In this document: piece after piece, positions 35,326 through 49,674 of the stretch
Layout of the letters: the number at the start of each line of letters is the position of its first letter
Numbering within the stretch: the first letter of the stretch is position 1
Position numbers and translations under genes: made by a program
The notes under the pieces: generated by a model
Database searches by the model: none
Seen by the model: the letters and a program-made list of their open reading frames with translations, nothing else
Told to the model about the DNA's origin: nothing
From: Homalodisca vitripennis
Lineage: Eukaryota > Arthropoda > Insecta > Hemiptera > Cicadellidae
Assembly: GCF_021130785.1 (NCBI RefSeq)
Contig: NC_060207.1
Location: forward strand, 2,502,501 to 2,566,500
Direction of reading: 5' to 3'
Length of the DNA stretch: 64,000 nucleotides

Positions 35326-35525
35326 TCTTTCAGGTTAACGTTATATGATGATTAGTATAAAGAAGGAATTTGTTTGGTTAGATATATTTAATATTTTATT
35401 TTGATATTTACAAAGTCAAAACATAACCTCAGCTTAGCACCGCACAACAGACACTGAAGAAACTAGCAGACGATACAGAGACCGGTTCGAATCAACGGCT
35501 GTGGAATAAAGATCTTGCGGACCAC

Positions 35526-38499
35526 TGATATTAAAAGTCTTTTTTCTCACGCACAAATAATTGCCAAATAGTCGTCGTTACAATAGAATTTATTTCTAAA
35601 CGTCATATTTTAGAACGGGGCATTGACAGTACTAATCAACATTTATTTACGCAAAATCGCGAAACATAGAAGAGAAAACTGTGATGATATCGTTCTATTG
35701 GAGAGTACGAACAACTGAATTCGCTCTGAACGAGTCTCAGATTCTCTGTTCACTTAGGTTTAACCTTGAGTATCATATCGATCTCTACCAGCGTACTCTG
35801 AGGGCGCGGATAAGATAGAAACAGCTATAAGTCTATACCACAACCCTGGAATAGAACCCAGCACGACTGCAACTATCAGGGCAGACGATATAAAAAGCGA
35901 TTACACCGAAACGCCTCACACAGTAATACGAGTATATGTACAATACAAGGGTTTTTACTTTAGTAATAAAATGTTTGGTCACTTAACCTGAACATGAAAC
36001 TTCAACATAAATAAATTTTCATGCTGGATTCACAGGAACAATGTGATGGAACAACATATGGTAAACGGTAAATTTTGGCAAATCGTCAGAAAAGCTCTTG
36101 TAACTATAAAGAGCATTTTAAAGAGCAAATTTAACAATTACAATATCACTCAAACTTTAAAAATGCATGAGCAAGAAATTTTGTTCACACAGTTTAGCTT
36201 AAAATTACGTCATTTAGGGAAAAGCTAGACACAGATATATAACTTTGACACAGTACCTGGACTGAATGTGTGTCACATACTAACTAGTAAACAATAAGAG
36301 AGGACATGGAAAGTCCAGCTATTGGTATTCCCAGAGCTTCCGTAAAAGAAAACACAACTCAATAAATTTTAATCATGTTTGTTGATGTTTGTTCATTCTT
36401 GTAATAAGTTGCTTAAGAATTTGTGTTCTAATTTCTCATACTAACTAGTGAGTGAATGTTTATTTGCCTTACAATAATAATGTAAATGTAATTTAAACTG
36501 TAGGGTCACGAGACAACATTTAAATTTTGATTGGGCACCAAATTTGATAAATTAACATTAGAGACATTTAGTTTTCGACATTAATCTTCTTTTTATAATA
36601 CCTTTAAAATGAGATGTCACTTTCTAGGAGTTCCTAACGAACAATTTTGACTTACTCCCAAAATACCCCAATTGGGTGGGGAGTCAAACATTGTCATACG
36701 CCAAAAGACACCTCAGTTGGTAATACACATATCTCCCAAAGTAAATCACGCCATCTGTATTCATAAGAAAGCTCAAAGGAGAGGGGGTGACTTTTAAGAC
36801 ACTAGGTATGATATGCAAGAAGATGTATTTAAGATTCTAACTGTACTGAAACTTTACATGAAAATCTCTTGGGTCCCTGGTTAACATATAAGCCCATTGA
36901 CATTTCAAAAATCATACGAATCTGTAAAGCTACATACTAAAAGATTAAACTAAATTCATTGATACAATAACTTAATGTAGTGTTTTAAGAAAGGTTAGTA
37001 TTTTTCGGCAGTGTATTTAAATTGAATACAGCTATGCAGTTTAAACATGTAATAGCTTTAATTATAATGGTGAACTATTTGATAAAAACCAAAGTAAATA
37101 TTGTGTATAACCAGTTATATTTTTAAATAGGTCTCATAAGCTATAATTATTAGTGTGTGATACATAACTCTTCTTATTACCTGTATAATCACTAATGTTG
37201 TGAAGTAACACAATTACTCATCTATATTATACAAAAGAAGAAAAAATATTGCAATAACAATCATCGAGTTATTGTCAGCTATGTGGCAGCAAACAAAAAA
37301 TAATACAGGTTCCTTTGTTAGTCACTCAATTAACTGCATCAACACAAGTTTGTTTGTTGTAGAGTTTTAAGCCTCGAGCGCCCTTTCATCGGCTAAGATA
37401 TCATAACGGTTAATTAACAAATTTGCCATTTTGTCATTATCATCAAAATAGTACACACTTAAATTTATAAAAGTTCACATCTGTATTTACCGTTTATACA
37501 ATTATATAAAAGTCTAATGGTTTCTATATGTCTATAAATTTCCTAAAAGTCTCATCTAAAGATACATTACAAAAAAAAAATGCTACTAACTGAAATGCAT
37601 AAAAGTTCACATCTATATTTACCGTTTTTATTGTTATGTACAAGTTTAATGATTCCTGTATGCCACTAAGTTTTTGAAAACTCTCATCTAAAGTTGCATT
37701 ACAACAAACAAATGCTACTAACTGAAATAGTCTGTTAAATGTAATTAACTGTTCTGTGCAAACATTCCTTTATGACAGCACAACTATGTGTTTAATTAAT
37801 TTAACCACTATTTAAAATGTTTTAAGATCTTTAGTCCTGAAGCATATAATATGTTTTAGTTATACGAGCATGAGGTCATTTATTTTACCATAAACAGAAC
37901 GATTCAGACTTCTTTCATCAGTGGCCTAATCCGCTAACAATGATTTACAAACTAGAAAACAGATTTAGACACTACCCGAAGGTAGACACTAGGTCCAGGG
38001 CTCAGTCTGTGCCCACGCCACGTCTCAAACGCTGCGACAAGCGGAAGGTGAAATGGAGGTTAAATAAATATTCACATTCAATTAATCCTTTCCATCATAG
38101 CTACGTTATGAGTTGAAAATTTTGTTGCTCCACAATGCTTTGGGATAGTTTTTAAATCACCATGTGCACTCAATTGTGTAACAGATGATACGAGGAGAAT
38201 ACCTCTTCATGTATACCACACTGGATGACTGATGTAACCAGACATACGTTTTAGCCAAGGCGTCCCTGATGTCTTGAACGTCTTGATGACTTTATATGGA
38301 TTTATTGAGAGAGGTGGACTCCAGGTTCCAGGAATAATTGCGTACCAGTGTTAGACTTCAGATGCTGCATTAAGCGGAAACTGAATTGGAGCTTATCTTA
38401 GTATTCGTATAGTTAGTCATTTCTTAGCCAATATTTAAGATACCTTTCATTATATTTTTGGTACAATTCTGGTCATAAGGAAGTTACATAAGATAATTG
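35526..38499. other. No gene seen; dispersed-repeat fragment at 38,000-38,170
   Basis: AT-rich DNA without recognisable genes. Two similar segments at 37,455-37,560 and 37,600-37,700 (AAAAGTTCACATCTRTATTTACCG) form a diverged local duplication of about 143 bp. Near 38,040-38,150 lies a copy of the repeat also found at 601-712. Confidence 0.5.
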
Positions 38500-41400
38500 A
38501 CTTTACCTACTCCTGGTTGGATGACTAACCACTCAGCTCTCCTCTCCTTACCAACAGGTGAGACCATTGGTGTTTGTAAAATATCACCCCAGACGACTCC
38601 TTTGTTGTCACTTTACCTACTCCTGGTTGGATGACTAACCACTCAGCTCTCCTCTCCTTACCAACAGGTGAGACCATTGGTGTTTGTGAAATATCACCCC
38701 AGACGACTCCTTTGTTGTCACTTTACCTACTCCTGGTTGGATGACTAACCACTCAGATCTCCTCTCCTTACCAACAGGTGAGACCATTGGTGTTTGTGAA
38801 ATATCACCCAGCGACTCCTTTGTTGTCACTTTTTACCTACTCTGGTTGGATTGATAACCACTCAGCTCTCCTCTCCTTAACAACAGGTGAGGACCATTGG
38901 TGTTTGTGAAAATATCACCCTCAGACGACTCCTTTGTTGTCACTTTAACATACTCCTGGTTGGATTGACTAACCACTCAGCTCTCCTCTCCTTACCAACA
39001 GGTGAGACCATTGGTGTTGTGAAATCATCACCCCAAAGATGACTCCTGTGTTGTACATCTTACCTATCTCCTTGGTGGATGACCTAACCAACTCTCAGCT
39101 CTCCTCTCCTTACCAACAGGTGAGACCATTGGTGTTTGTGAAATTATACAACAGACGACTCCTTTGTTGTCACTTCTTACCTACTCCTTGTTGGAAGATA
39201 AACCACTTAGATCTCATCTTCCTTACCAACAGGTGCGACCATTGGTGTTTGTGGAAATATCACCCCAGACGACTCCTCATGTTGTCACTTTACCTACTTC
39301 CTGGTTTGGATGGGACTTATCAACTCAGTCTCCTCTCCTTAAACAGGTGAGAACCATTGGTGTTGTGAAATATCACACCATGACGACTCCTTTGTTGTCA
39401 CTTTACCTACTCTGGTGTGGATGACTAACCACTTTTGCTCTCGTTTTCCGTACCAACAGGTGAGACCATTGGTGTTTGTGAAATATCACCCCAGACGACT
39501 CCTTTGTGTTCACTTTAACCTACATCCTTGTTGGTTGACTAACCACTCAGCATCTCTTCTCCTTACCCAACAGGTGAGGACCATTGGTGTTCGTGTGGAA
39601 ATAATCCACCCCAGTCGACTCCTTTGTTGGTTCACTTTACCTACTCCTGGTTGGAATGGACTAACACTCAGCTCTTCACTCTCCTTACCCAACAGGTGAG
39701 ACCATTGGTGTTTGTGAATTATCACCCTAGACGACTCCTTTTGTTGTCATTTACCTATCCAGGTTGGATGAATAACCACTCAGCTCTCCTCTCCTTACCA
39801 ACAGGTGAGACATTGGTGTTTGTGAAAATATCACCCCAGATGATCCTTTGTGTCACTGTACCTTACTCCTGGGTTGGAGTGATAACCACTCAGCTCTCCT
39901 CTCTCTTAACAAAGGAGAGACATTGGTGTTTGTGAATATCACCCCAGGACGGCTCCTTTGTTGTCTCACATTTACCTACTACTGCGTTAGATGACTAACC
40001 ACTCATGATCTTCTCTCCTTAACAACAGGTGAGACCATTGGTGTTTGTGATATCCACCCCAGACGACCCTTGGTTGTCACTTTACCTTACTCCTGGTTAG
40101 ATGACTAAACCACTCTAGACTCTCCTCTCCTTACCAACCAAAGGTGATGAGACCATTGGTTGTTGTGAATTTCACCACCAGACGATCTCCTTTGTTGTCA
40201 CTTTACTTACTCATGGTTGGAATGACCTAACACTATTAGCTCTCATCTCCTTACCAACAGGTGGAGAACATTGGTGTTTGTGAAATATCACCCAGACGAA
40301 CCTCCTTTGTTGGTCACTTTACCTACTCTGGTTGGTATGGACTAACCACTCAGCTTTCCTCTCCATTACCAAAAGGTTGAGACATTTGGTGTTGTGAAAT
40401 ATCACCACCAGACGACTCTTTGTTGTCACTTTACTACTTCCTGGTTGGATGACTAAAATTAGCTCTCATCTCCTTACCAAATGGTGAGGACCATTGGTGT
40501 TTGTGAAAATATTACACCAGACGATCTTTGGTTGTCACTTTTCCTTAATCTGGTTGGATGACTAACCACTTAGCTATCATCTCCTTACAAAAGAGTGAGA
40601 CATTGGTGTTTGTGAATATCTCCCCAGGACGGACTCCTTTGTTGTCACTTTACATATCCTGGTTGGGATGAACTAACAACTTAGCTCTACAATATCCTTT
40701 CCAACAGTGTGTCCATTGGTGTTTGTGATATATCACCCCCGGAGACTCCATTGTTGTCACTTTACCTACTCCTGGTTGGATGACTAACCACTCAGCTCTC
40801 CTTTCCTTTCCAACCGGTGAGACCATGTTGTTTGTGAAATATCGCCCCAGACGACTCCTGTTGTTGTCACTTTACCTACTCCAGTTGGATGATAACACTC
40901 GTCTCCTCTCCTTACATACAGGAGCGACCAATTGGTGTTTGTGAAATATCACCCCCAGAGATCCTTTGTTGTCACTTTACCTACTCCTGGTTGGATGAAC
41001 TAACCACTCAGCTTCTCTCCTTTACAACAGTGAGACATTGGTGTTTGTTGAAATATCACCCCAGGGCAAGACTCCTTTGTGTCACTTTACTGACTCCTTG
41101 TTGGATGACTAACCACTCAGCTCTCCTTCCTTACCAACAGGTGAGACCATTGGTGTTTCGTGAATATACACCAGACGACTCCTTTGTTGTCGCTTTACCT
41201 ACTTCCTGGTTTGGGTATGACTAACCACTTAGCTCTCATCTCACTTACCTACAGTTGAGACCATTGGTGTTGTGTTGTTTGTGAATATATCACTCCAGAC
41301 GACTCCTTGTTGTCACTTTAACCTATCCTGGTTGGAGATAACAATCAGCTCTCCTTTCCTTACCAAACAGGTGAGACCATGGTGTTTGTGAAATATCCAC

Positions 41401-44400
41401 ACTGCCGACTCCTTTGTTGTCACTTTACTTACTCTGGTTGGATGACTAACCCTTTAAGCTCTCATATCCTTACCAAACAGGTGAGACCATTGGGTGCCGT
41501 CTGTTTGATGAAATATCACCCCAGACGAACTCCTTTGTTGTCACTTTACTACTCCTGGTTGGGATGATAACCACTCAGCTCTCTCTCCTTACCAACAGGT
41601 GAGACCCATTTGGTGTTTGTGACTTATCACCCCAGACGACTCCTTTGTTGTCTCTTTACATACTCCTTGTTGGAGACTAAACCATCAGCTCTCTCTCCTT
41701 ACAACAGGTGAGACCCAATGTGTGTTTGTGAAATATCACCCCAGACGACTCCTTTGTTTGTACTTTACCTACTCCTGGTTGGATGACAAACCACTCAGCT
41801 CTCCTCTCCTTCACCAACAGGTGAGACCATTGGTGTTTGTGAAAATATCAACCCAGCTTGATCCTTTGTTGTCCACTTTAACCTACTCTGGTATGGATGA
41901 CTCACCCCTCAGCTTTCCTCTCGCTTACCAACAGGTGAGACCCTGGAGGTTTGTGAAATATCACCCCAGATGATCCGTTGTTGTCACTTTACCTACTCCT
42001 GGTAGGATGACTAACCCTCCGTCTCCTCTCCTTACCAACAGGTGAGACCATTGGTGTTTGTGAACTTACACCCCAGACTACTCTATGTTGTCACTTTACT
42101 ACTCTGGTTGGTGACTAACCACACAGCACTCCTCTCCTTACCAACAGTTGATGGACCATTGGTGTTTGGTGAAAATATCCCCACAGACGACTCCTTTGTT
42201 GTCACTTTAACTCACTCCTGGTAGATGACTAACAACTCAGCTCTTCTCTTCCTTACCAACACGAGTGATGAGACCATGGTGTTTGTGAATTATCACCCCA
42301 GACGACCCCTTTGTTGTCACTTTTACTCCTGGTTATAGAATAACCACTCAGCTCTCCTCTCCTTACCAACAGGTGAGAACATGGTGTTTGTGAAAATATC
42401 ACCAACCAGGACGATCTCCCTTTGTGTCACTTTACTACTCCTGTTGGGATGGGACTAACCACTTAGCTCTCATCTCCTTACCAACAGCGTGAGACCATTG
42501 GTGGTTTGGTGAAATATCACCCAGACGATCCTCCTTTGTTGTCACTTTACCTACTCCTGGTTGGCATGGACTAAACCATCTCAGCTTCCTCTCCTTACAA
42601 CAGGTGAGGACCATTGGTGTTTGTGAAATATCACACCAGGGACGACTCCTGTGTTGTCAACTTTACCTACTCCTGGTTTGGATGGACTATCCACTTAGTT
42701 ATCTCCTTACCAACAGGTGAGACTTTGGTGTTTGTTGAATATTATCAACGACGACTCTTTGGTTGTACTTTACCTACTCCTGGTTGGATGACTAACCACT
42801 TAAGCTCTCATCTCCTTACCAACAGGTGAGACCTTTGGTGTTTGTGAAATATCACCAGACGACTCCTTTGTTGTCTCTTTACCTTACTCTGGTTGGATGG
42901 ACTAAACACTTAGCTCTCATCTCCTTACCAAAAAGGTGAGACCATTGGTGTTTGTGAAATATCACCCCCGACGACTCCTTTGTTTGTCACTTTACCTACT
43001 CTGGTTGGTTGGGACTAACCATCAGCTCTCTACTCTCCTTACCAACAGGTGAGACCATTGTTGTTTTGTGTAAATATCACCCCAGACGACTCCTTTGTTG
43101 TCACTTTACCTACTCCTGGTTGGATGACTAACCACTCAGCTCTCCACTCCTTACCACACCGGTGAGACCATTGGTGTTTGTGAAATATCACCCCAGATGA
43201 CTCCTTTAGTTTTCACTTTACCCTACTCTCTGTTGGTGACTAACCCCTCAGCTCTCCTCTCCTTACCAACAGGTGAGACCATTGGTGTATGTGAAAATAT
43301 CACCCCAGCAAGACTCCTTTGTTGTCATCTTTACCTACTCTGGTTGGCATGACTAAACCACTCAGCTCTCCTCTCCTTAACAACAGGTGAGACCATTGGT
43401 GTTTGTGAAATATCACCAGACGAACTCCTTTGTTGTCTCTTACCTTACTCCTGGTTGGAGGACTACCACTTAGCTCTCATCTCCTTACACAAACAGGTGA
43501 GACCAATTGGTGTTGTGAATATCACTCCAGAACGACTCCTTTGTTGTCAACTGTAACCCTACTCCTGGATTGGATGGATAAACCACTCAAGCTCTCCTCT
43601 CCTTACAAAGGTGAGACCATTGGTGTTTGTGAAATATCCACACCAGACGATCTATGTTGTCACTTTACCTTCTCGCTGGTTGGATGACTAACCACTTAGA
43701 TCCTCATCTCCTTACCAAAACAGAGTGAGGACATTGGTACATGTTTGTGATAAATATCACCCCAGTACGGACTCCTTTGTGTCACTTTTCTACTCCTGGT
43801 TGGACATGTTCTAAACCACTCAGCTCTACCTCTTCCTTACCCCAAACAGGTGAGGGACCATTGGTGTTTGTGACTTCTATCACCTCAGACGACTCCCTCT
43901 TGTTGTCACTTTACATACTCCTGGTTGGATGGACTTAACCAAACTCAGCTCTCCTCTCCTTACCAAACAGGTGGACCATTGGTGTTTGTGAAATAATTTA
44001 CAGACGACTCCTTTGTTGTCACTTTACCCTACTCCTGGTTGGATGACTAACCACTCGCTCTCCTCTCCTTACCAACAGGTGAGACCATTGGTGTTGTGAA
44101 ATATAACCCCAGAGACTCCTTTGTTGTCACTTTAACTACTCATGGTTGGGATGACTAACCAATCAGCTCTCCTCTCTCTTACCAAAGGTTGGAGGTCCAT
44201 TGGTGTTGTGAAATATCTCCCTGACGATCCTTTGTTGGTCACTTTCCTACTCCTGGTTAGATGACTAACCGATCAGCTCTCTCTCATTACCAACAGTGAG
44301 ACCATTGGTGTTTGGAATTATCACCCCAGACGACCCCTTTGTTGTCACTTTTACCCTACTCTGGTTAGATGGACTAAACACTCAGCTTCCTCTCCTTACC

Positions 44401-47083
44401 ACAGGTGAGACCATTGGTGTTTTGTTGATATATCACACCAGGACGACTCCTTTGTTGTCACATTACCTTACTCCTGGTTGGATGACTAACCACTTAGCTC
44501 TCATCTTCTTTCCAACAGGTGAGGACCATTGGTGTTTGTGAAAATATCACCCCAGGACGACTCATTTGTTGTCACTTTACTACTCCTGGTTGGATGATTG
44601 ATGACTATACCACTCAGCTCTCCTCTCCTTTACCAACAGGGTGGGACCATTGGTGTTTGTGAAATATCACCCCAGACGACTCCTTTGTTGTCATATTACC
44701 TATCCTGGTTGGATGACTAAACACACTCAGCTCTCTCGCTTACCAACAGGTGAGTACCATTGTTGTCTAGGCTTGTTGTGAAATATCACCCAGACGATCC
44801 TTTGTTGTAATTTAACTACTCCTTGGTGGATGACTAACCACTCAGCTCTCCTCTCCTACCAACAGGTGAGGGGTCCCTTGGTGTTTTGTGAAATATCACC
44901 CCCAGATGACTCCCTTTGTTGTCACTTTATCCTACTCCCGGTTGGATGACTAACCACCTCAGCTCTCCTTCCTTACCAACAGGTGAAGACCATTGGTGTT
45001 TGTGAAATTTTATCACCCAGACGACTCCTTTGTTGTCACTTTACATATCCCTGGTAGTTGACTAAACCACCTCAGGCTCTTCTCTCCTTACAGAACAGGT
45101 GAGACTTTGGTGTTTGTGAAATATCACCCAGACGGACCCCTTTGTTGTCACTTTACCTACTCCTGGTTAGATGACTAACCACTCAGCTCTCCTCTCCTTA
45201 CCAAACAGGTGAGAACCATTGGTTTGTTTGTGAAATAATCACACCAGAAGAACCTCCTTTTGTTGTCACTTTACCCTACTCCTGGCTGGGATGACTAACC
45301 ACTTTGCTATCATCTCCTTACCAAGGTGAGACTCAATTGGATGTTTGTGAAATATCACCCCAGACGACTTCTTTGTTGTCAACTTTACCTACTCTGGTTG
45401 GATGATAACCATCAGCTCTCCTTCCCTTCCAACAGGTGTGACCCATTTGTGTTTGTGAAATATCACACAGACGACTCCTTTGTTGTCACTTTACCTTACT
45501 CTGGTTGGATGACTAACCACTTAGCTCCTAGTCTCATCCTCCTTACCAACAGTGTGAGGACCATTGGTGTTTGTGATATATTTACACCAGACGACTCTTT
45601 TGGTTGTCACTTTCCCCATACCTCCTGGTTGGATGAAAACCACTTAGCTCTCATCTCCTTTCAAAAGGTGAGACCATTGGGGTTTTGTTGAAATATCAAC
45701 ACCAGACGACTCCTTTGTTGTCACTTACCTAATCCTGGTGGCATGGGACTAACCTCTTTGCTCTCATCTCCCTTACCAACAGTGAGGACATTGGGTTTTG
45801 TGAAATAATTTCACCCCCGACGACTCTTTTGTTGTCACTTTACCTACTCCTGTGTTGGGATGGACATAACCACTCAGCTCTCATCTCGCTTAAAACAGGT
45901 GAGACCATATGGTGTTTGTGAAATATCACACCAGACGACTCCGTTGTTGTCATTTAACCTACTCCTTGGTTGGATGAACATAACCACTCAGCTCTCCTCT
46001 CCTTTACCAACTGTTGAGACCATTGGTGTTTGTGGAAATATCACCCCAGACGACTCCTTTGTTGTCACTTTACCTACTCCTGGGTTGGATGACTAACCCT
46101 CAGCTCTCCTCTCCTTACCCAAAACAGGTGAGGACCAATTGGATGTTTGTGATGAAATATCACCAGAAGTCTCCCTTTGTTGTCACTTTACCTACTCCTG
46201 GGGTTGGGATGGACTAAACCACTCAGCTCTCCTCTCCTTACCAACAGGTGAGGACACATTGGTGTTTGTGAAATATCACCCCAGACGACTCCTTTGTTGT
46301 CACTTTACCTACTCCTGGTTGGATGACTAACCACTCAGCTCTCCTCTCCTTACCAACAGGTGAGACCATTGGTGTTTGTGAAATATCACCCCAGACGACT
46401 CCTTTGTTGTCACTTTACCTACTCCTGGTTGGATGACTAACCACTCAGCTCTCCTCTCCTTACCAACAGGTGAGACCATTGGTGTTTGTGAAATATCACC
46501 CCAGACGACTCCTTTGTTGTCACTTTACCTACTCCTGGTTGGATGACTAACCACTCAGCTCTCCTCTCCTTACCAACAGGTGAGACCATTGGTGTTTGTG
46601 AAATATCACCCCAGACGACTCCTTTGTTGTCACTTTACCTACTCCTGGTTGGATGACTAACCACTCAGCTCTCCTCTCCTTACCAACAGGTGAGACCATT
46701 GGTGTTTGTGAAATATCACACCAGACGACTCCTTTGTTGTCACTTTACCTACTCCTGGTTGGATGACTAACCACTTAGCTCTCATCTCCTTACCAACAGG
46801 TGAGACCATTGGTGTTTGTGAAATATCACTCCAGACGACTCCTTTGTTGTCACTTTACCTACTCCTGGTTGGATGACTAACCACTCAGCTCTCCTCTCCT
46901 TACCAACAGGTGAGACCATTGGTGTTTGTGAAATATCACCCCAGACGACTCCTTTGTTGTCACTTTACCTACTCCTGGTTGGATGACTAACCACTCAGCT
47001 CTCCTCTCCTTACCAACAGGTGAGACCATTTGTGTTTGTGACTTATCACCCCAGACGACTCCTTTGTTGTCACTTTACCTACT
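38500..47083. repeat. 110-bp tandem array, about 78 copies
   Basis: Clean units at both edges have an exact 110-bp period (for example 38,521 to 38,631, and 46,331 to 46,441). Each unit reads CTTTACCTACTCCTGGTTGG, then GATGACTAACCACTCAGC, CTCCTTACCAACAGGTGAG, GTGTTTGTGAAATATCACC and CAGACGACTCCTTTGTTGTC. Linked variants (ACTCAGCTCTCCTCTCC versus ACTTAGCTCTCATCTCC, and CACCCCAG versus CACACCAG) recur. Because 110 is not a multiple of three, the array is not a coding repeat, and the reading frames in it are artefacts of indels. Each unit contains a combined splice acceptor/donor module. Confidence 0.97.
38815..46250. other. Error-rich, probably unpolished interior of the 110-bp array
   Basis: The first three units and the last seven or so are nearly identical. 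Between them almost every unit carries several private one-base insertions, deletions or substitutions, spread evenly over all positions and seldom shared by neighbours. That is the signature of raw long-read sequence left uncorrected where short reads cannot map. It is not the signature of array evolution. Unit count and base-level content here should not be trusted. Confidence 0.8.
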
Positions 47084-49639
47084 GAAATGATAATCTTTAA
47101 ATTATGCATAAATGTTTAAATTTACAGTTTTTAACTAGCCTATACTTCTCAACTATTTAGGTAATTTAATTTATAATAAATAACAAGTATTGGATAATTG
47201 ACTTTCAATATTTAATTTTTTGACGACATTTAAAAAGTGCTTGAGACAGGAAATTCAGGTTGACATTATTCAGTTTGGCTTGATTCAAACTGCAAATCAA
47301 GTAATGTCAATAGCCAGGAACCAGCTGTGGAATTGCTAATATCTTGAATTTAGATTAGTTTGAAATGTAATATACTAGTTAATGTGTACGAGTCTAAACA
47401 GTAAATAAAGTCTGTAATAAAGTTATTACGATACATAAATTAATGAAATATTTTCAATTATAATATGATGCACGTTATGTTAAGTATATTGTTGGTTTCA
47501 ATGTTGTATAAAAGACTTGCTTTATGTCAATATTTGAAATGTTAGAAATCTTTAGGTTCGGTTTCGATGCGGTTTTACCTACTAGTTGGGTTTACCCATT
47601 AAATAAGTTTTATAATATAAAACAAATTTTAATGTCGTGAGTGTATGAGTATTGTTTATTTATAATTAAAATATTTGAAAATATAATGGTATTGTCTCAA
47701 CACAGAACACTTAATGAACTACTGCTAAAAGAAAACGATTTACCAATTGCTATAATGTGAAAGATATGCATAACTTTCTTTAATGTCAGTATATAATATT
47801 TAATGCATTGAAATGTTTTTTACAATTTAGCAGAATATTAGTAGATAATGAAATGGATAATAAGTTAATTTAATATTTTCAAAAGACTCTACTATTTTGG
47901 GTTAAAAAATTCTTCTGATAAATTTTGAAGAGTAAAACGTGGTAAATCCAGACAAAGTGATGACTATTTTCAAACAGTATACATACTTAGCAGGAATCAA
48001 TTGTTCTGGTTGAAAATAATAGTTCAGTTCAAGCATTCAATCATTATACACACTACAGCACAAAATGAGATATAAAGCTAGAATATAAAAATTTCTGTTT
48101 ACTGGAGACTATTTAAAATTCCACAAACAGACCTACCTTATTTTGGTTCCAGTGAAACATTTCGCCTACACTCACTAAGAAAGTACGCTCCTCCAAAATG
48201 CATTTTCTCTTTCAAGTGAATACTGCACTAATCAGGATATAAATAAGGGCCATTGGGACTATTTAATTAGGTAATAATATAAACATTACATATCCCGTAT
48301 TTCGTATTTGTTTTATTTAATGCGTTTTAATTTTAATTACTGTGAAAGTTTTTGTGTGCAATATTCTTAAACTTTATTCCTCAACAATTTGTTGATAAAA
48401 CATATCTGAAATAAAGTTTAACAAACTAAGGATAGATTTTTAAATTTACCTTCAAGGCATATTCCACGTACAAAATTGTTTAAACGTATAGGACAACATA
48501 GCGAGTAGCAGTAATGAAGCTGTAAATATATGGGAGTGAACATAATAAAATTGCCCCTATAGAATCATTCACTTATATACCACTTTAATGACAATATTAT
48601 AGCTTTTTATACTGCCTACATGTAGCAAAAATAATGTGATTTTCGTTTCCACATAGCGTATTATTACGAAATAGCAATTGTTTATAACAAAAATTTACCT
48701 CTCATCACATTACATTATGCTTAAAAATGACATTTATGTAATGACATATGGTTGTAACAGAGAATATTTCTGATGTTACAAATAATTTACAGCAAAGCAA
48801 ATGTAATCAAGAAGACTTCGTGTTTAGCTGAATTACAAGTAAGGAGTACACCACCTATCACGTAACGGGTTTCGCTGACATTGCAAGCAAAATATTATGT
48901 CTACAGTTAATTTCATTTTTTTTTTTCACTGACAAAAAGACAATAATACAAAGGAGAAAAACTAAAAATTATCCAGCCTACTAAGTGCTTTAATGGCTGA
49001 GCCAAATACTATGGTTTGACATTCATCGTCATAGAGATTAATCTTATGTATTTAAAAATGAAGGTTCGTGCACAATTTATAGCCTATAAGCTATCTAGGT
49101 ATGAAGCCAAATCATAAGGTTCATAACACTGTTGAAATATTGAATATTCTGGTGAGGTAGGGACGGTTTTATAACGCAAGAGTGCGCTAAAATCAGATTT
49201 TGACACCATCACACTGACTTTCGCTTAAACGTGAGAGGATTCACTGACGTTCAGCTCACAGATGGATATGTACTCATTATTTTCTACGTAACATGCAAAG
49301 TTTACTGATAAAATCTTTCTCTAGGTTTCATTCGCATTATTAAATTGCCATTTTCGTTCATTAAGATGTGTTTCATAGCATATTTACATAAAATAAATTA
49401 CACATTTTTCACCAAGTGGTGATGCTGTATGTGTTGGAGTAGTTATACTACATCAGTTACTATGTGAATTATTAAATTATACGATTGTTTTCAGAAAAAC
49501 TGCAGACTTCAAGACATTATGAAAGAAATATATCTTTCAACGGATGTGTTTGTGCAAAGTTCAACTTTTAAATTGCCGTTGGCATAACTTCAGTTTCAAG
49601 TATATAATTTGATTTGAGGTAATTTTTTTCGAATAATTT
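47084..49639. other. No gene seen
   Basis: AT-rich DNA after the 110-bp array with no recognisable genes, termini or repeats. Confidence 0.5.
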
Positions 49640-49674
49640 TGTTTTTAGTTTTCTGTAAAAAAAGGAAGACGTGA

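Larger units (their letters stand above)
34420..35525 (+). other. Candidate two-exon transcription unit (unconfirmed)
   Basis: A GC-richer segment (34,420-34,735) ends at TATTTG|GTGAGT, a strong splice donor (GT at 34,734). A matching acceptor TGTTTCTTTCAG|GTTAACG ends at 35,334. AATAAA follows at 35,505 with a T-rich stretch after it. The intron would be about 600 bp and consists mainly of 174-bp repeats. The only frame in the first exon (34,504-34,737) includes the 45-bp repeats and has no known domain. After splicing it would close within a few codons. It could be a non-coding RNA gene, an LTR-element leader or coincidence. Confidence 0.25.

Noticed and set aside
39039..46330. Many plus-strand reading frames in the 110-bp array (segments such as VRPLVFVKYHPRR and PDDSFVVTLPTPGW)
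   Set aside because: The period is not a multiple of three and the frames are stitched together by private indels, which look like sequencing error. There is no domain and no start context.
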